64,000 nucleotides of DNA, taken from Butyricimonas faecihominis (GTDB lineage Bacteria; Bacteroidota; Bacteroidia; Bacteroidales; Marinifilaceae). The notes beneath the pieces are model-generated. The model saw only the letters and a list, made by a program, of their open reading frames with translations, made no database searches and was not told where the DNA came from. The stretch covers positions 873,880 to 937,879 of the forward strand of contig NZ_AP028155.1 in NCBI RefSeq assembly GCF_033096445.1. The letters run 5' to 3'. This document shows, piece by piece, positions 54,152 through 63,886 of the stretch (positions are counted from its first letter, which is position 1; every line of letters starts with the position of its first letter). A program made the position numbers and the translations under genes.

Positions 54152-56287
54152 TTATAGTTTTATTGTTATAGATGCCCCGAATCGAGAGGGAGCCCCAGAT
54201 TGCCCGGATTTCATGTATTCTGGTAAATTCTTGCCCACGGGGCTGTTGAACATGTAGCAAAAGAAACTTTTATCCAAAATGTTCTTACCCCACACGTGGA
54301 AATCGATGTGTTTACCGGAAATGCCCAAATCCATGTTCCAAAGGAAATAAGGATCTTGTTTCATGGTGTTCGCCTCATCAAAATATTGGGTCCCGAAACC
54401 GGTAACAGACGTGGTTGCTGTGAAAGATTTGAATAATGAGAACTTGATTGCTTTGGAGTACGCTACCCCTGTGTTCATCGTGAATTCCGGGGCCATGACA
54501 ATTTTATTCCCCTCGTATTCCTTGGTTAAGTGGTGGTAGCATTCCGAATTACTATATCCTGAGGAAAGGAAATAAACCAATCGTGGCAGACATTCCCAGC
54601 TTAAATCAATTTCCGCTCCAATACTGCGGGCGTCTCCCGCATTTTTAATAATCGGCCCCATCATCTCCATGACAAAAATTTGCTGGTCTTTCCAATCAAT
54701 ATAAAAAAGCGCCCCATTCATGTTAAACCGTCCGTTGGCACTAAAGTATTTAGCTCCAAGTTCGTAATTCCACAAAGATTCTTTACCATATTCCAGTTCT
54801 ACAACCTGCGTGGTCATTTCATTCGAAATGATATTGTACCCACCGGCTTTATATCCTTTAGATATGTTCAAGTAGGTGGATAACTGCTCGTTCCATTTTT
54901 GTAGAATGGAGAATTTGGGCAACCAAGCCGCGTAAGAATGTTTTTCGTCCCAATCATGATAACCGGTGAACTGGCTTGCCCCGTGAAATAACAAACTATC
55001 CCGGTAGGAGAGAGACGCTTTCTCGTAATCATACCTGATTCCGGCAGTGACGAACATCCCCGGCAAGAGATTTTTCACGGTAACTTGCCCGTATCCGGCA
55101 ATTCCCCAAGTAGAGGTGTTATTGTAGTACGATGCTTGATCCAGATCCAGTGGGAGCAACAAGTGACGTTCCGAGCCAAAAGTGGCCAAATAGTCATTCG
55201 CCAAGTCTTTGTAAAAACCAAATGTTCCTATTGTCCAATCGATTCTCTCGCCTTGGGAGGACTGGTAATTGATCTCTTGCGTGATCAGATCCTGTTTCGA
55301 TTTCTTACCATTTTGGAATACATCATGATACGTGAAATCAGCATCCAAAACCTGTTTATCTTTAGCCCGGGAATAGGAAGTGATCCAGTTCAACAGGGTT
55401 TGAGAAAAATGTTTCTGAATGTCAATGTACGTGGACAATAAATCCCGTTTATAGGATGCATCCGCATTATAATTGACCCGGTAGCGGTGTACTTTTAAAG
55501 AATCAACGGCATGATAAGCGTAGCCATCATCAAAACTATGATTATAGTTCAGACCAAACGCGACCTTCCATGTTGCATCCGTGAACACGCTTCCTTGGTA
55601 ACGAAGATCGTATGAATCCGATTTGTTCGATTTCCCACCAGTAAAATCATTCTTGAAATACCCGTCCGTGCGATTATAAGCAAAAGATAATTTGTTATAT
55701 AGAACTTTGTTTATAGGCAAATTAGCCATAACCATGTAATTCTGGGAGTTATAGCTGGAAACTCCTGCTTTTGCCTGCAACGAAAACTTTGTCGCAGGAG
55801 GATTTGTTCGGATATTAATCAAACCGATGATACTATTCCGACCGTACAGGGTTGTCTGAGGACCTCGCAGTACTTCTATTTGCTTGATGTCATACAAATC
55901 AAATATGAAGGCATTTTTGTCAAAGATCGGGACACCATCCACGTACAAACCGACGGGTGGGGTCCCGGATACCGTTCCAATTCCGCGAACATAGAGCGGT
56001 GTTGATAGTTTCAAGCCTCCTTCCTGCATGTAAAAATTCGGAACGATTCCTGACAGGTTCCGAAGATCCGGATTATTCTCGTTCAACAAGTTTTTCCCAC
56101 TAATCACGCTGAGAGCAACAGGAATCTCGCTAATGGATAATTCCCTTTTTTCAGCCGTGATGACGACTTCTTTTAATTGTTTGATGACACTGAATGTAGA
56201 GTCATTTGTCTGCACGGTCTCGGATCGCTGTGCGAACAAATGCCCGGAGATAAATGTCAATAGCAGAATGCTATATATTATCCGCAT
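54152..56287 (-). CDS. TonB-dependent receptor
   Basis: A 711-aa outer-membrane receptor. The signal peptide ends near SGHLFAQR. A TonB-box-like stretch KEVVITAEKREL precedes the plug (PLYVRGIGTVSG, IKQIEVLRGPQTTLYGRNS) and a barrel that ends SRFGASITIKL. There is no carboxypeptidase-like N-terminal domain and no SusD partner, as in siderophore or metal receptors. It is divergent from the PerR/Fur-type gene, so metal regulation is possible. The ligand is unknown. Confidence 0.94.
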   Translation of the reverse strand: MRIIYSILLLTFISGHLFAQRSETVQTNDSTFSVIKQLKEVVITAEKRELSISEIPVALSVISGKNLLNENNPDLRNLSGIVPNFYMQEGGLKLSTPLYVRGIGTVSGTPPVGLYVDGVPIFDKNAFIFDLYDIKQIEVLRGPQTTLYGRNSIIGLINIRTNPPATKFSLQAKAGVSSYNSQNYMVMANLPINKVLYNKLSFAYNRTDGYFKNDFTGGKSNKSDSYDLRYQGSVFTDATWKVAFGLNYNHSFDDGYAYHAVDSLKVHRYRVNYNADASYKRDLLSTYIDIQKHFSQTLLNWITSYSRAKDKQVLDADFTYHDVFQNGKKSKQDLITQEINYQSSQGERIDWTIGTFGFYKDLANDYLATFGSERHLLLPLDLDQASYYNNTSTWGIAGYGQVTVKNLLPGMFVTAGIRYDYEKASLSYRDSLLFHGASQFTGYHDWDEKHSYAAWLPKFSILQKWNEQLSTYLNISKGYKAGGYNIISNEMTTQVVELEYGKESLWNYELGAKYFSANGRFNMNGALFYIDWKDQQIFVMEMMGPIIKNAGDARSIGAEIDLSWECLPRLVYFLSSGYSNSECYHHLTKEYEGNKIVMAPEFTMNTGVAYSKAIKFSLFKSFTATTSVTGFGTQYFDEANTMKQDPYFLWNMDLGISGKHIDFHVWGKNILDKSFFCYMFNSPVGKNLPEYMKSGQSGAPSRFGASITIKL

Positions 56288-56345
56288 TTGATGTTGTTTT
56301 TAATTAATATATCCCGTAAAATATTTCACTCTTTCCTCTAAAGGA

Positions 56346-56675
56346 TTACAACAAGAGGCTAACAGGCGGGGCCCTTAGTGCTAATGAAACAAGGTTAGGA
56401 TCGTCATAGGCAGCAAGATAGGTAGCTTGCTTGGTTCTCGATCGATCGTCTGTTATTTTTGAATAAGGAGTGTTTGGAGAGGAAATAATCTCCTCGTCTT
56501 CCATCGTCTGGCAATAGTATGTCTCGTTTTTCCCGATCCGGTATTCTATAATTCTTTCCTGTCCCGGAATAGCTTCCGGGGGTCTTATTTCAGTTTGTGA
56601 ATAGAAACATATCACAAAGAACGCTGAAACAAGCAAATAGACGAATATGTTTACCGATGGTCCGATGAAAAACAT
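56346..56675 (-). CDS. Small exported or anchored protein
   Basis: A 109-aa protein that I do not recognise. It has an N-terminal hydrophobic helix (about 10-27) and then a polar region ending in ALRAPPVSLLL. It lies 58 bp upstream of the TonB-receptor gene on the same strand. Small proteins with a conserved hydrophobic C-terminus in this position may belong to the receptor system, but I cannot confirm the reading frame further. Confidence 0.55.
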   Translation of the reverse strand: MFFIGPSVNIFVYLLVSAFFVICFYSQTEIRPPEAIPGQERIIEYRIGKNETYYCQTMEDEEIISSPNTPYSKITDDRSRTKQATYLAAYDDPNLVSLALRAPPVSLLL

Positions 56676-56775
56676 GGTGCAAATCTATAAAATAATTGAA
56701 TAGAGATAACCAAAATTCATTGGGAACATTACTAATTAGAATTATTCTAAATTTTTACAAAATACAATCCGGAAT

Positions 56776-56806
56776 GTTGCATTTATAAAAAAGATGACGA
56801 TATTTG
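56776..56806 (+). promoter_or_regulatory. Promoter of the PerR/Fur-type gene
   Basis: GTTG (56776-56779), a 19-bp spacer and GATATTTG (56799-56806) each differ by one base from TTTG-N19-TAnnTTTG. It lies 36 bp upstream of the ATG. Confidence 0.6.
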
Positions 56807-56842
56807 CACTCGATATAAAATTGTAACAATTACAAATAAATA

Positions 56843-57280
56843 ATGAATACAGTTCAAGGAACACGGGAATATTTACTTAAGTATAACATCAAACCATCTA
56901 TGCAAAGGATAGCAATTATGGATTATTTGATGGTACACCGGGTACATCCGACAGCTGACGAAATTTACAATGCTTTATATCCGACCATGCCCACGTTGTC
57001 TAAAACGACAATATATAACACGATGAAATTGTTCACGGAACAGGGTGCGGTGAAAGCTCTCGTGATTGATGAAAAAAACGTGCGTTTTGACATTGACACG
57101 TCAAGTCATGCTCATTTCATGTGTTTGGGGTGCGGTTGCGTGTATGATCTTCCGATTGAGAATCAAGAAGCGATACAATTAGAAGGAGTAGGGGAATTAA
57201 TCATCACAGAAATTCATCTTTATTACAAGGGGTATTGTAAAAAATGCACCGAAGAGAAAAGAAAAAACATATTATTATAA
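56843..57280 (+). CDS. Fur family transcriptional regulator, PerR-like
   Basis: A 145-aa metal-dependent repressor. The N-terminal winged helix ([40 protein letters not shown]) binds DNA. The C-terminal dimer domain has metal ligands in [12 protein letters not shown] and two CxxC zinc sites (CLGC and CKKC). The Asp in CVYDLP aligns with the Asp104-type ligand that makes PerR peroxide-sensitive, where Fur has Glu. It is followed after 17 bp by a rubrerythrin gene, a typical PerR target. Confidence 0.92.
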   Translation: MNTVQGTREYLLKYNIKPSMQRIAIMDYLMVHRVHPTADEIYNALYPTMPTLSKTTIYNTMKLFTEQGAVKALVIDEKNVRFDIDTSSHAHFMCLGCGCVYDLPIENQEAIQLEGVGELIITEIHLYYKGYCKKCTEEKRKNILL

Positions 57281-57297
57281 CATTTAAAAAGTGCGTT

Positions 57298-57846
57298 ATG
57301 AAAAAATTTATCTGTACTGTATGTGGTTACGTTCATGAAGGAGATGAAGCTCCGGAAATTTGTCCGCAATGTAAACAACCGAAAAGCAAGTTCAAAGAAT
57401 TAGTTGAAACCGAAGGTGCTTTGACGTTCGTAGACGAACATCGTCTTGGTGTAGCAAAAGGGGTTGATCCTGAAGTTCTTGAAGGATTGAGAGCGCATTT
57501 CAACGGGGAATGTTCAGAAGTCGGGATGTATTTGGCTATGAGTCGTCAGGCAGATCGTGAAGGCTATCCGGAGATTGCAGAGGCTTTCAAACGTTACGCT
57601 TGGGAAGAGGCAGAACATGCGGCTAAATTTGCAGAATTATTAGGAGAATGTGTTTGGGATACCAAAACGAACTTGAAAAAGCGTATGGAAGCAGAGGCTG
57701 GTGCTTGCGAGGATAAAAAACGTATTGCAACCTTGGCTAAAAAATTGGATTTGGATGCTATCCACGATACTGTTCATGAAATGTGTAAGGATGAAGCTCG
57801 TCACGGTAAAGGTTTCGAGGGATTATACAATCGTTATTTCAAGTAA
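57298..57846 (+). CDS. Reverse rubrerythrin (rubredoxin-like then ferritin-like)
   Basis: A 182-aa non-heme iron peroxidase. I start at the ATG at 57298 ([19 protein letters not shown]) because a longer frame overlaps the regulator gene. The rubredoxin-like centre CTVC/CPQC comes first (1-35). The ferritin-like four-helix domain follows, with di-iron ligands in [32 protein letters not shown] and [14 protein letters not shown]. It reduces hydrogen peroxide using NADH-derived electrons, protecting anaerobes from oxygen. It is likely controlled by the PerR-like neighbour. Confidence 0.94.
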   Translation: MKKFICTVCGYVHEGDEAPEICPQCKQPKSKFKELVETEGALTFVDEHRLGVAKGVDPEVLEGLRAHFNGECSEVGMYLAMSRQADREGYPEIAEAFKRYAWEEAEHAAKFAELLGECVWDTKTNLKKRMEAEAGACEDKKRIATLAKKLDLDAIHDTVHEMCKDEARHGKGFEGLYNRYFK

Positions 57847-57873
57847 TCTATCATAGATTGCTTTTATAATATT

Positions 57874-57906
57874 AAAGAGATCGTCAAGACTTAGACGATC
57901 TCTTTT
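57874..57906 (+). terminator. Terminator after rubrerythrin
   Basis: A 12-bp stem (57874-57885 with 57894-57905) is followed by a T-run. Confidence 0.92.
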
Positions 57907-58005
57907 TGTTAGTAAAATAATACATTTTTTATATGTATTTCATGTAACTTTACCTTGTAAGTTCCCGTAACAACACTCGAAATTGAATTTAACACGGAGA
58001 ATTGT

Positions 58006-58590
58006 ATGAGAACTTATAGATGCGAAGACGTCACTTTATCAGATAGAGGAATTGATAGTAAAGGCTGGTTGTGTAATCCGCAAGAAAAAGGTAAAAAACC
58101 GGCAATACTTGTTTTAGGCCCCAAAGATGCCTCGAATAACACGGTATTATTACAATATGCCACGCAATTGGCAAACTATGGTTTTGTTGTTTTAGGAATG
58201 GAGGAAACTCAGAATGTGAAAGCAGCCATTGATTATTTGAGCTTGAAAGATGAAGTTGACCCGAATAAAATGTACGCCATGGGAATATGTAACGGAACGA
58301 ATGAAGTTCTGGCCAGTACAGAAGTGGAAAAACGACTGAAAGCGATCGCTTTAGTGGCAGGATGCTACAAACGCAAAGAGGCATCCCGGGTAAAAATCCC
58401 GACAATCGTTATTCACGGAAGAGAAAACGAAAAGGAGTATCAATCTGCTCAACGCGTGTACGACACGATCTGCGCGGAGGAAAAATTAGCTATATGGGAA
58501 GGTTCCGTTACTCATGCACAATATTTTGAAGATCCTCTTGTTCTGGATAAAACGGTACGGAATGTCTTCCGTTGGTTTAAAACACATTGA
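58006..58590 (+). CDS. Small alpha/beta hydrolase (dienelactone hydrolase-like)
   Basis: A 194-aa single-domain alpha/beta hydrolase. The nucleophile elbow MGICNGTNEV carries Cys in place of Ser, as in dienelactone hydrolase. The acidic residue is probably in IVIHGRENEKEY and the histidine is in VTHAQYFEDP. There is no signal peptide. The substrate is unknown; the family opens lactones or cleaves esters. Confidence 0.83.
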   Translation: MRTYRCEDVTLSDRGIDSKGWLCNPQEKGKKPAILVLGPKDASNNTVLLQYATQLANYGFVVLGMEETQNVKAAIDYLSLKDEVDPNKMYAMGICNGTNEVLASTEVEKRLKAIALVAGCYKRKEASRVKIPTIVIHGRENEKEYQSAQRVYDTICAEEKLAIWEGSVTHAQYFEDPLVLDKTVRNVFRWFKTH

Positions 58591-58611
58591 CAATCACACT
58601 ATATTAGGAAA

Positions 58612-58642
58612 AAAGCCGTCTCTAACTGATAGAGGCGGCTTT
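58612..58642. terminator. Bidirectional terminator
   Basis: A 12-bp stem with one G-T pair (58612-58623 with 58631-58642) and A/T flanks lies between the convergent hydrolase and thiD genes. Confidence 0.88.
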
Positions 58643-58722
58643 ATTGTTAGATTTACCCTTATCTATGGGTTATAACAAAGTTATACTAGGGTTTTACCTA
58701 TAAACGAGCATACTTGAACGGC

Positions 58723-59529
58723 TCACCACCACTTGTAAAAATGATGAATGGCTCCATGTCCATGCCCTATTTGGTACCCGGCTGCCGTTTCAATGGCCCC
58801 ATGCAGATAATTCAAGGCTTTTTCCACGGCGATGTTCAAGGGAAAATCATGGGCTAAATAGGAGGCCACGGAGGATGATAAAGAGCATCCGGTACCGTGC
58901 GTGTTCGGGGTGATTATTTTCTTCGCTGGATAACGATATTCCAAATCATTCTCACAATCAATTAAAACATCTGTTATCTCTTCACATTCCAAGTGTCCGG
59001 CTTTTAATAAGACATTGCGAGCGCCGATATTTTTCAATGCAGGAATGGAAAGATATAAATCTTCCTGAGAGCGTATTTTCTTTCCGGAGAGAATCTCTAT
59101 CTCGTAAAGATTGGGAGTGATCACGGTAGCCAACGGGAATAATTCCTTTTGCATCACGGCAATGGCCTCTTGCTGCACAAGCAGATCGCCAGAGGTTGCC
59201 ACCATTACCGGGTCCACGACAATGTGCTTGATCGGGTAATCGGCTAATACTCTCGTGACGGCTTGAATCACTTCCACGGAATGTAACATACCAATTTTTA
59301 CCGCATCCACGCCAATATCGTCTAAACAAGCCCTAATCTGGGCCTCTATGACATTCACAGGAAGAGATTCAATGGCTCTTACACCTAATGTATTTTGAGC
59401 TGTCACGGCTGTAATGGCAGTCATGGCGAAACACCCGCAGGCGGAGATCGCTTTTAAGTCTGCTTGAACTCCGGCTCCACCACCGCTATCGGAACCGGCT
59501 ATAGATAATACTCTCTTGTAGGTTTTCAT
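58723..59529 (-). CDS. thiD: Hydroxymethylpyrimidine/phosphomethylpyrimidine kinase
   Basis: A 268-aa ribokinase-fold kinase that phosphorylates hydroxymethylpyrimidine twice on the way to thiamine. N-terminal VLSIAGSDSGGGAGVQADLK, VVDPVMVATSGDLL and the C-terminal anion hole NTHGTGCSLSSSVASYLA are all present. It lies 14 bp downstream of the methylase gene on the same strand. No other thiamine gene or TPP riboswitch was seen here. Confidence 0.97.
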   Translation of the reverse strand: MKTYKRVLSIAGSDSGGGAGVQADLKAISACGCFAMTAITAVTAQNTLGVRAIESLPVNVIEAQIRACLDDIGVDAVKIGMLHSVEVIQAVTRVLADYPIKHIVVDPVMVATSGDLLVQQEAIAVMQKELFPLATVITPNLYEIEILSGKKIRSQEDLYLSIPALKNIGARNVLLKAGHLECEEITDVLIDCENDLEYRYPAKKIITPNTHGTGCSLSSSVASYLAHDFPLNIAVEKALNYLHGAIETAAGYQIGHGHGAIHHFYKWW

Positions 59530-59543
59530 GACAAATAAAAGGT

Positions 59544-60251
59544 TTAGAATGATCGGGCATATAACACGAAAATCGTCGGACGTTTATTTATATCCGGTTT
59601 CACGTGTTTCCAATCCTTTATTAACATGGTTTTTATGTATTCATTTTCTGTCGTAATATCACAGGCTATCGTGAGGCGTGTCGTGGGGGACAAGGTGGCT
59701 ATCATATCCTCGAATAATTGCACGTTCCGATAGGGGGTCTCTATAAACAATTGTGTCCGGTTCTCTGCGGCAGATTGTTTCTCGTAAGCTTTCAATGTTT
59801 TAATGCGTTCCGGCTTAGCAATGGGTAAATAACCATTAAACGAGAAGTTTTGCCCGTTAGCCCCGGAGGCTATTAGAGCCAATAAAATAGAAGAGGGGCC
59901 CACTAAAGGAATTACCTGATAATCGTGTTTATGGGCTAATGCCACCAATTCAGCTCCCGGATCTGCAATACCGGGGCATCCGGCCTCGGAGATAATCCCC
60001 ATATCTTGATTGGCCAGATAGGGGAGATAGGTTTCAATATCTTTTATATCCGAATGTTCATTGAGGTCTAAAAAAACGAGTTCATCAATATTTATCGCTT
60101 TATCTATTTTCTTTAAATAACGACGGGTATTTTTCACGTTTTCAGTTGCAAAAACTTTGATATTCTTAATGATATGAATTACATCATCAGGAATAACCCG
60201 CTCTATCGGTGTCTCCCCAAGTAAATTGGGGATCAAATATAATTTTCCCAT
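59544..60251 (-). CDS. Tetrapyrrole methylase family SAM-dependent methyltransferase (RsmI-like)
   Basis: A 235-aa protein starting at ATG 60251 (MGKLYLIPNLLGETP); an ORF extension to 60314 has no support. It has the SAM-binding GIISEAGCPGIADPGAELV and VGPSSILLALIASG segments of the RsmI branch, which 2'-O-methylates C1402 of 16S rRNA. The N-terminal region differs from classical RsmI, and this Bacteroidetes branch is often simply called a SAM-dependent methyltransferase, so the RNA target is inferred. Confidence 0.85.
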   Translation of the reverse strand: MGKLYLIPNLLGETPIERVIPDDVIHIIKNIKVFATENVKNTRRYLKKIDKAINIDELVFLDLNEHSDIKDIETYLPYLANQDMGIISEAGCPGIADPGAELVALAHKHDYQVIPLVGPSSILLALIASGANGQNFSFNGYLPIAKPERIKTLKAYEKQSAAENRTQLFIETPYRNVQLFEDMIATLSPTTRLTIACDITTENEYIKTMLIKDWKHVKPDINKRPTIFVLYARSF

Positions 60252-60374
60252 AATAAAATGTTTGGGGCAAATATACAGGATTATTCCGAATCTTATTATT
60301 TTTGCATGACACAATAAAACGTTCTGTATGGAATTTTCGATGTCAGAATATAATTATTTTTCAGTCTTCAACAG

Positions 60375-61136
60375 ATGAGAGTAACAATTTTAGGAAGTGG
60401 AACTTCACAAGGGGTTCCCGTTATTGCTTGCGAATGTCCTGTTTGTCAATCTACGGATGAGAATGACAAGCGTTTAAGGAGTTCTGCCATGATTGATATT
60501 GGGGATAAAAAACTAATTATAGACGCGGGACCTGATTTCCGGACACAGATGCTACGGGCGGGTGTAAAGGACGTGACCGCTTTGCTGCTGACACATGAAC
60601 ACAAAGACCATATCGGGGGACTGGACGATATTCGGGCTTTTAACTGGGTCAAAAATGGCGAGGTCGACATCTACTGTAACCAGAGAACGAAAGACGTTAT
60701 CAGTAAGGATTATGACTACGCTTTCGCAGCATTCCGTTATCCCGGTGTACCTGAGATGAATATTCACGTGATAGATGAAGAACCATTCTGGATTGGGGAG
60801 ATTAAAATAGAACCTATTACGGTGATGCACTACAAGCTCCCCGTGACGGCATTTCGTATTGATAACTTCGCTTATATCACAGATGCGAATTTCATATCGG
60901 AGGCAAGTATGAAAAAACTGGAAGGCGTCGAATATATGGTGATTAATGCTTTGCGTAAAGAAGTTCACCTTTCTCATTTTACACTGGATCAGGCTATTGA
61001 TGTGGTGAAAACCTTACACGTGAAACAGGCCTACATCACGCATATCGGTCATCAGATGGGATTGCACGAAGAGGTCTCGCGGGAATTACCTGAAAATATA
61101 CAACTGGCTCATGATATGTTATCATTTGAGTTCTAA
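60375..61136 (+). CDS. MBL-fold metallo-hydrolase (PhnP-like)
   Basis: A 253-aa metallo-beta-lactamase-fold phosphodiesterase. The metal motif LLTHEHKDHIGGLDD (HxHxDH) and further ligands in MHYK, ITDAN and YITHIGHQMG are clear. The start ILGSGTSQGVPVIACECPVC matches the PhnP/tRNase Z-like group. PhnP cleaves cyclic ribose phosphates; no other phosphonate gene is present, so the substrate is uncertain. Confidence 0.92.
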   Translation: MRVTILGSGTSQGVPVIACECPVCQSTDENDKRLRSSAMIDIGDKKLIIDAGPDFRTQMLRAGVKDVTALLLTHEHKDHIGGLDDIRAFNWVKNGEVDIYCNQRTKDVISKDYDYAFAAFRYPGVPEMNIHVIDEEPFWIGEIKIEPITVMHYKLPVTAFRIDNFAYITDANFISEASMKKLEGVEYMVINALRKEVHLSHFTLDQAIDVVKTLHVKQAYITHIGHQMGLHEEVSRELPENIQLAHDMLSFEF

Positions 61137-61219
61137 AATCTTATTGCCCGCTCCGTTTTCCTTTTTGTTAAATGCTTGCTGAAAGGCAAGAGTGAATGTG
61201 AATAAAAAAGGACTTAAAA

Positions 61220-61251
61220 TTTCCGTTAATCCACTGTTTTTATTACATTTG
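61220..61251 (+). promoter_or_regulatory. Probable gyrA promoter
   Basis: TTTC (61220-61223), a 20-bp spacer and TACATTTG (61244-61251) give a perfect -7 box with a one-mismatch -33 box, 81 bp upstream of gyrA. Confidence 0.5.
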
Positions 61252-61332
61252 TGGGATTTTAGTAATATAGGGGTGAAATTTAGAATAATACCCTATAAAA
61301 CAATGCGTTAATAGTGTAATTTAATATTATAA

Positions 61333-63843
61333 ATGGAAAACGTCGGAGAAAAAATTATCAAGATCAACATCGAGGAGGAGATGAAATCTTCGTACATTGA
61401 CTATTCAATGTCGGTGATTGTGTCGCGTGCATTACCTGATGTTAGGGACGGTTTGAAACCGGTACAGAGAAGGGTATTATATGGAATGAGCGAATTGGGT
61501 GTTACGTCTGGTAAACCATTCAAAAAGTCAGCGAGAATTGTCGGAGAGGTACTCGGAAAGTACCACCCTCATGGTGATAGCTCGGTTTACATGGCGATGG
61601 TACGTATGGCCCAAAGTTGGTCTTTGCGTTATCCGTTGGTTGACGGACAAGGAAACTTCGGTTCCGTGGATGGAGATAGCCCCGCAGCAATGCGTTATAC
61701 AGAGGCTCGTTTGATGAAGGTAACCGAGGACACATTGGTGGATTTGGATAAGGATACCGTGGACATGATTCCGAACTTCGACGAATCATTAAAAGAACCC
61801 AGCGTTCTACCCACCAGAATTCCTTTGTTACTCGTGAATGGTGCGTCTGGTATCGCGGTTGGTATGGCTACTAATATGCCTCCTCACAATCTGCGTGACA
61901 CGATCGATGCTATTTGTGCTTATATTGATGACCGGGATATTGAAATAGATGACTTGATCCGGATCATAAAAGCACCGGATTTCCCCACGGGAGGAACAAT
62001 TTACGGGTATGCCGGGGTGAAAGAGGCATATCACACGGGAAGAGGCCGTGTGGTTGTTCGTTCGAAAACATCCGTGGAGACAACTCCTCATGGCCGGGAA
62101 AAACTGATCGTCCACGAAATTCCTTATATGGTCAACAAAGCAGAATTGATTTCTCGCATTGCTGATCTGGTGAACGAGAAAAAAATAGATGGAATCTCTA
62201 ATATTAATGACGAGTCCGACCGTAGCGGTATGCGTATCGTTATTGATTTGAAAAAAGATGCCATTGCCAATGTCGTTCTGAATACATTATTAAAACATAC
62301 GGCTCTTCAAACTTCTTTTGGGGTGAACAACATCGCACTCGTGGGAGGTAGACCCCGTTTGTTGAATTTGAAGGACTTGATCCGGTTATTCGTGGAACAT
62401 CGTCATGATGTCATTACACGGCGTACTCAATTTGAATTAAAGCAAGCGGAAGATCGGGCTCACATTCTGGAAGGTTTGATCATTGCCAGTGATCATATTG
62501 ACGAAGTGATCCGGATTATCCGGGCATCTAAAACTCCGGAGGAAGCAAAGAATAATTTGATTGAACGTTTCTCCTTGACGGAGGTACAAGCTCGTGCTAT
62601 CGTTGAAATGAGATTGCGTCAACTAACAGGTCTGGAGCAAGATAAGCTAAGAGCCGAGTATGACGACATCATGAAATTGATCGAGCATTTGAAAGAAATT
62701 CTAGCTAGTTTAAAATTGAGAATGCAAATTATTAAAGATGAACTGCTTCAAGTGAAAGCTCAATATAACGATGAGCGTAAAACAGACATCGTTTATGCCT
62801 CTGAAGAATTCAACCCGGAAGATTTTTATGCCGATGAAGAAATGGTAATCACTATTTCTCACATGGGATATATCAAACGGACTCCGCTATCCGAATACAA
62901 GGTTCAAAATCGCGGGGGAGTAGGTTCGAAAGGATCTGCCACGAGAGATGAAGATTTTCTTGAACATATGATTATGGCCACGATGCATAACACCATGTTG
63001 TTCTTCACTGAAAAAGGAAAATGTTTCTGGCTGAAAGTATGGGAAATCCCGGAAGGAACTAAACAATCTAAGGGTAGAGCTATCCAGAATTTATTGAATA
63101 TCGAGCCGGATGATAAGGTGAAGGCTTATATCAACATCCTCAATTTGAAAGATGAAGAGTATATCAATAATAACTATATTGTATTATGCTCGAAACAAGG
63201 TATTGTGAAAAAAACAACCTTGGAGGCCTACTCTCGTCCGAGAGCGAATGGAGTGAATGCAATTACAATTAAAGACGGGGATCAATTGCTGGATGCAAAA
63301 ATGACCAATGGTAAATGTGACATCATGATAGCGGTCAAATCCGGTAAAGCCATCCGTTTCCCGGAAGAAAAAGTTCGTCCGATGGGTAGAACTGCATCCG
63401 GGGTAAAGGGTATCTCGCTGGATAACGAAGGAGACGAGGTAATCGGTATGATTTGCATTGAATCCGGTAAATCCGACGTGTTGGTTGTGTCTGAAAATGG
63501 ATATGGAAAACGTTCCAGTATCGAGGATTATCGTATCACTAATAGAGGTGGTAAGGGTGTTAAGACCATCAACATGACGGAAAAAACAGGTAACCTGATC
63601 GCCTTGCTTGACGTTACGGATGAAGATAACTTGATGATTATTAACAAGTCAGGATTGACGATAAGACTGGATGTTAGTACCTTGAGAGTTATGGGACGTA
63701 ACACACAGGGTGTGAGATTAATTAATTTGCGAAATGATGATGCTATTGCAGCAGTAGCGAAAGTATCCGCTTCGAAAGAAGAGAATCTTCCGGAAGAAGG
63801 GCAGGAGGGAACAGAAGTAGCAGAGTCGAATGATGAAGAATAA
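61333..63843 (+). CDS. gyrA: DNA gyrase subunit A
   Basis: An 836-aa type II topoisomerase subunit. The winged-helix/tower core has catalytic Tyr122 in [11 protein letters not shown]. The quinolone-determining region [17 protein letters not shown] has Ser83 and Met87 in E. coli numbering. The C-terminal propeller contains QNRGGVG in place of the QRRGGKG box, followed by an acidic tail. Gyrase introduces negative supercoils. A perfect -7 box lies upstream. Confidence 0.97.
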   Translation: MENVGEKIIKINIEEEMKSSYIDYSMSVIVSRALPDVRDGLKPVQRRVLYGMSELGVTSGKPFKKSARIVGEVLGKYHPHGDSSVYMAMVRMAQSWSLRYPLVDGQGNFGSVDGDSPAAMRYTEARLMKVTEDTLVDLDKDTVDMIPNFDESLKEPSVLPTRIPLLLVNGASGIAVGMATNMPPHNLRDTIDAICAYIDDRDIEIDDLIRIIKAPDFPTGGTIYGYAGVKEAYHTGRGRVVVRSKTSVETTPHGREKLIVHEIPYMVNKAELISRIADLVNEKKIDGISNINDESDRSGMRIVIDLKKDAIANVVLNTLLKHTALQTSFGVNNIALVGGRPRLLNLKDLIRLFVEHRHDVITRRTQFELKQAEDRAHILEGLIIASDHIDEVIRIIRASKTPEEAKNNLIERFSLTEVQARAIVEMRLRQLTGLEQDKLRAEYDDIMKLIEHLKEILASLKLRMQIIKDELLQVKAQYNDERKTDIVYASEEFNPEDFYADEEMVITISHMGYIKRTPLSEYKVQNRGGVGSKGSATRDEDFLEHMIMATMHNTMLFFTEKGKCFWLKVWEIPEGTKQSKGRAIQNLLNIEPDDKVKAYINILNLKDEEYINNNYIVLCSKQGIVKKTTLEAYSRPRANGVNAITIKDGDQLLDAKMTNGKCDIMIAVKSGKAIRFPEEKVRPMGRTASGVKGISLDNEGDEVIGMICIESGKSDVLVVSENGYGKRSSIEDYRITNRGGKGVKTINMTEKTGNLIALLDVTDEDNLMIINKSGLTIRLDVSTLRVMGRNTQGVRLINLRNDDAIAAVAKVSASKEENLPEEGQEGTEVAESNDEE

Positions 63844-63886
63844 TTATTTACACATGATATCTAATTGGAACACAAATTTTTAACGT

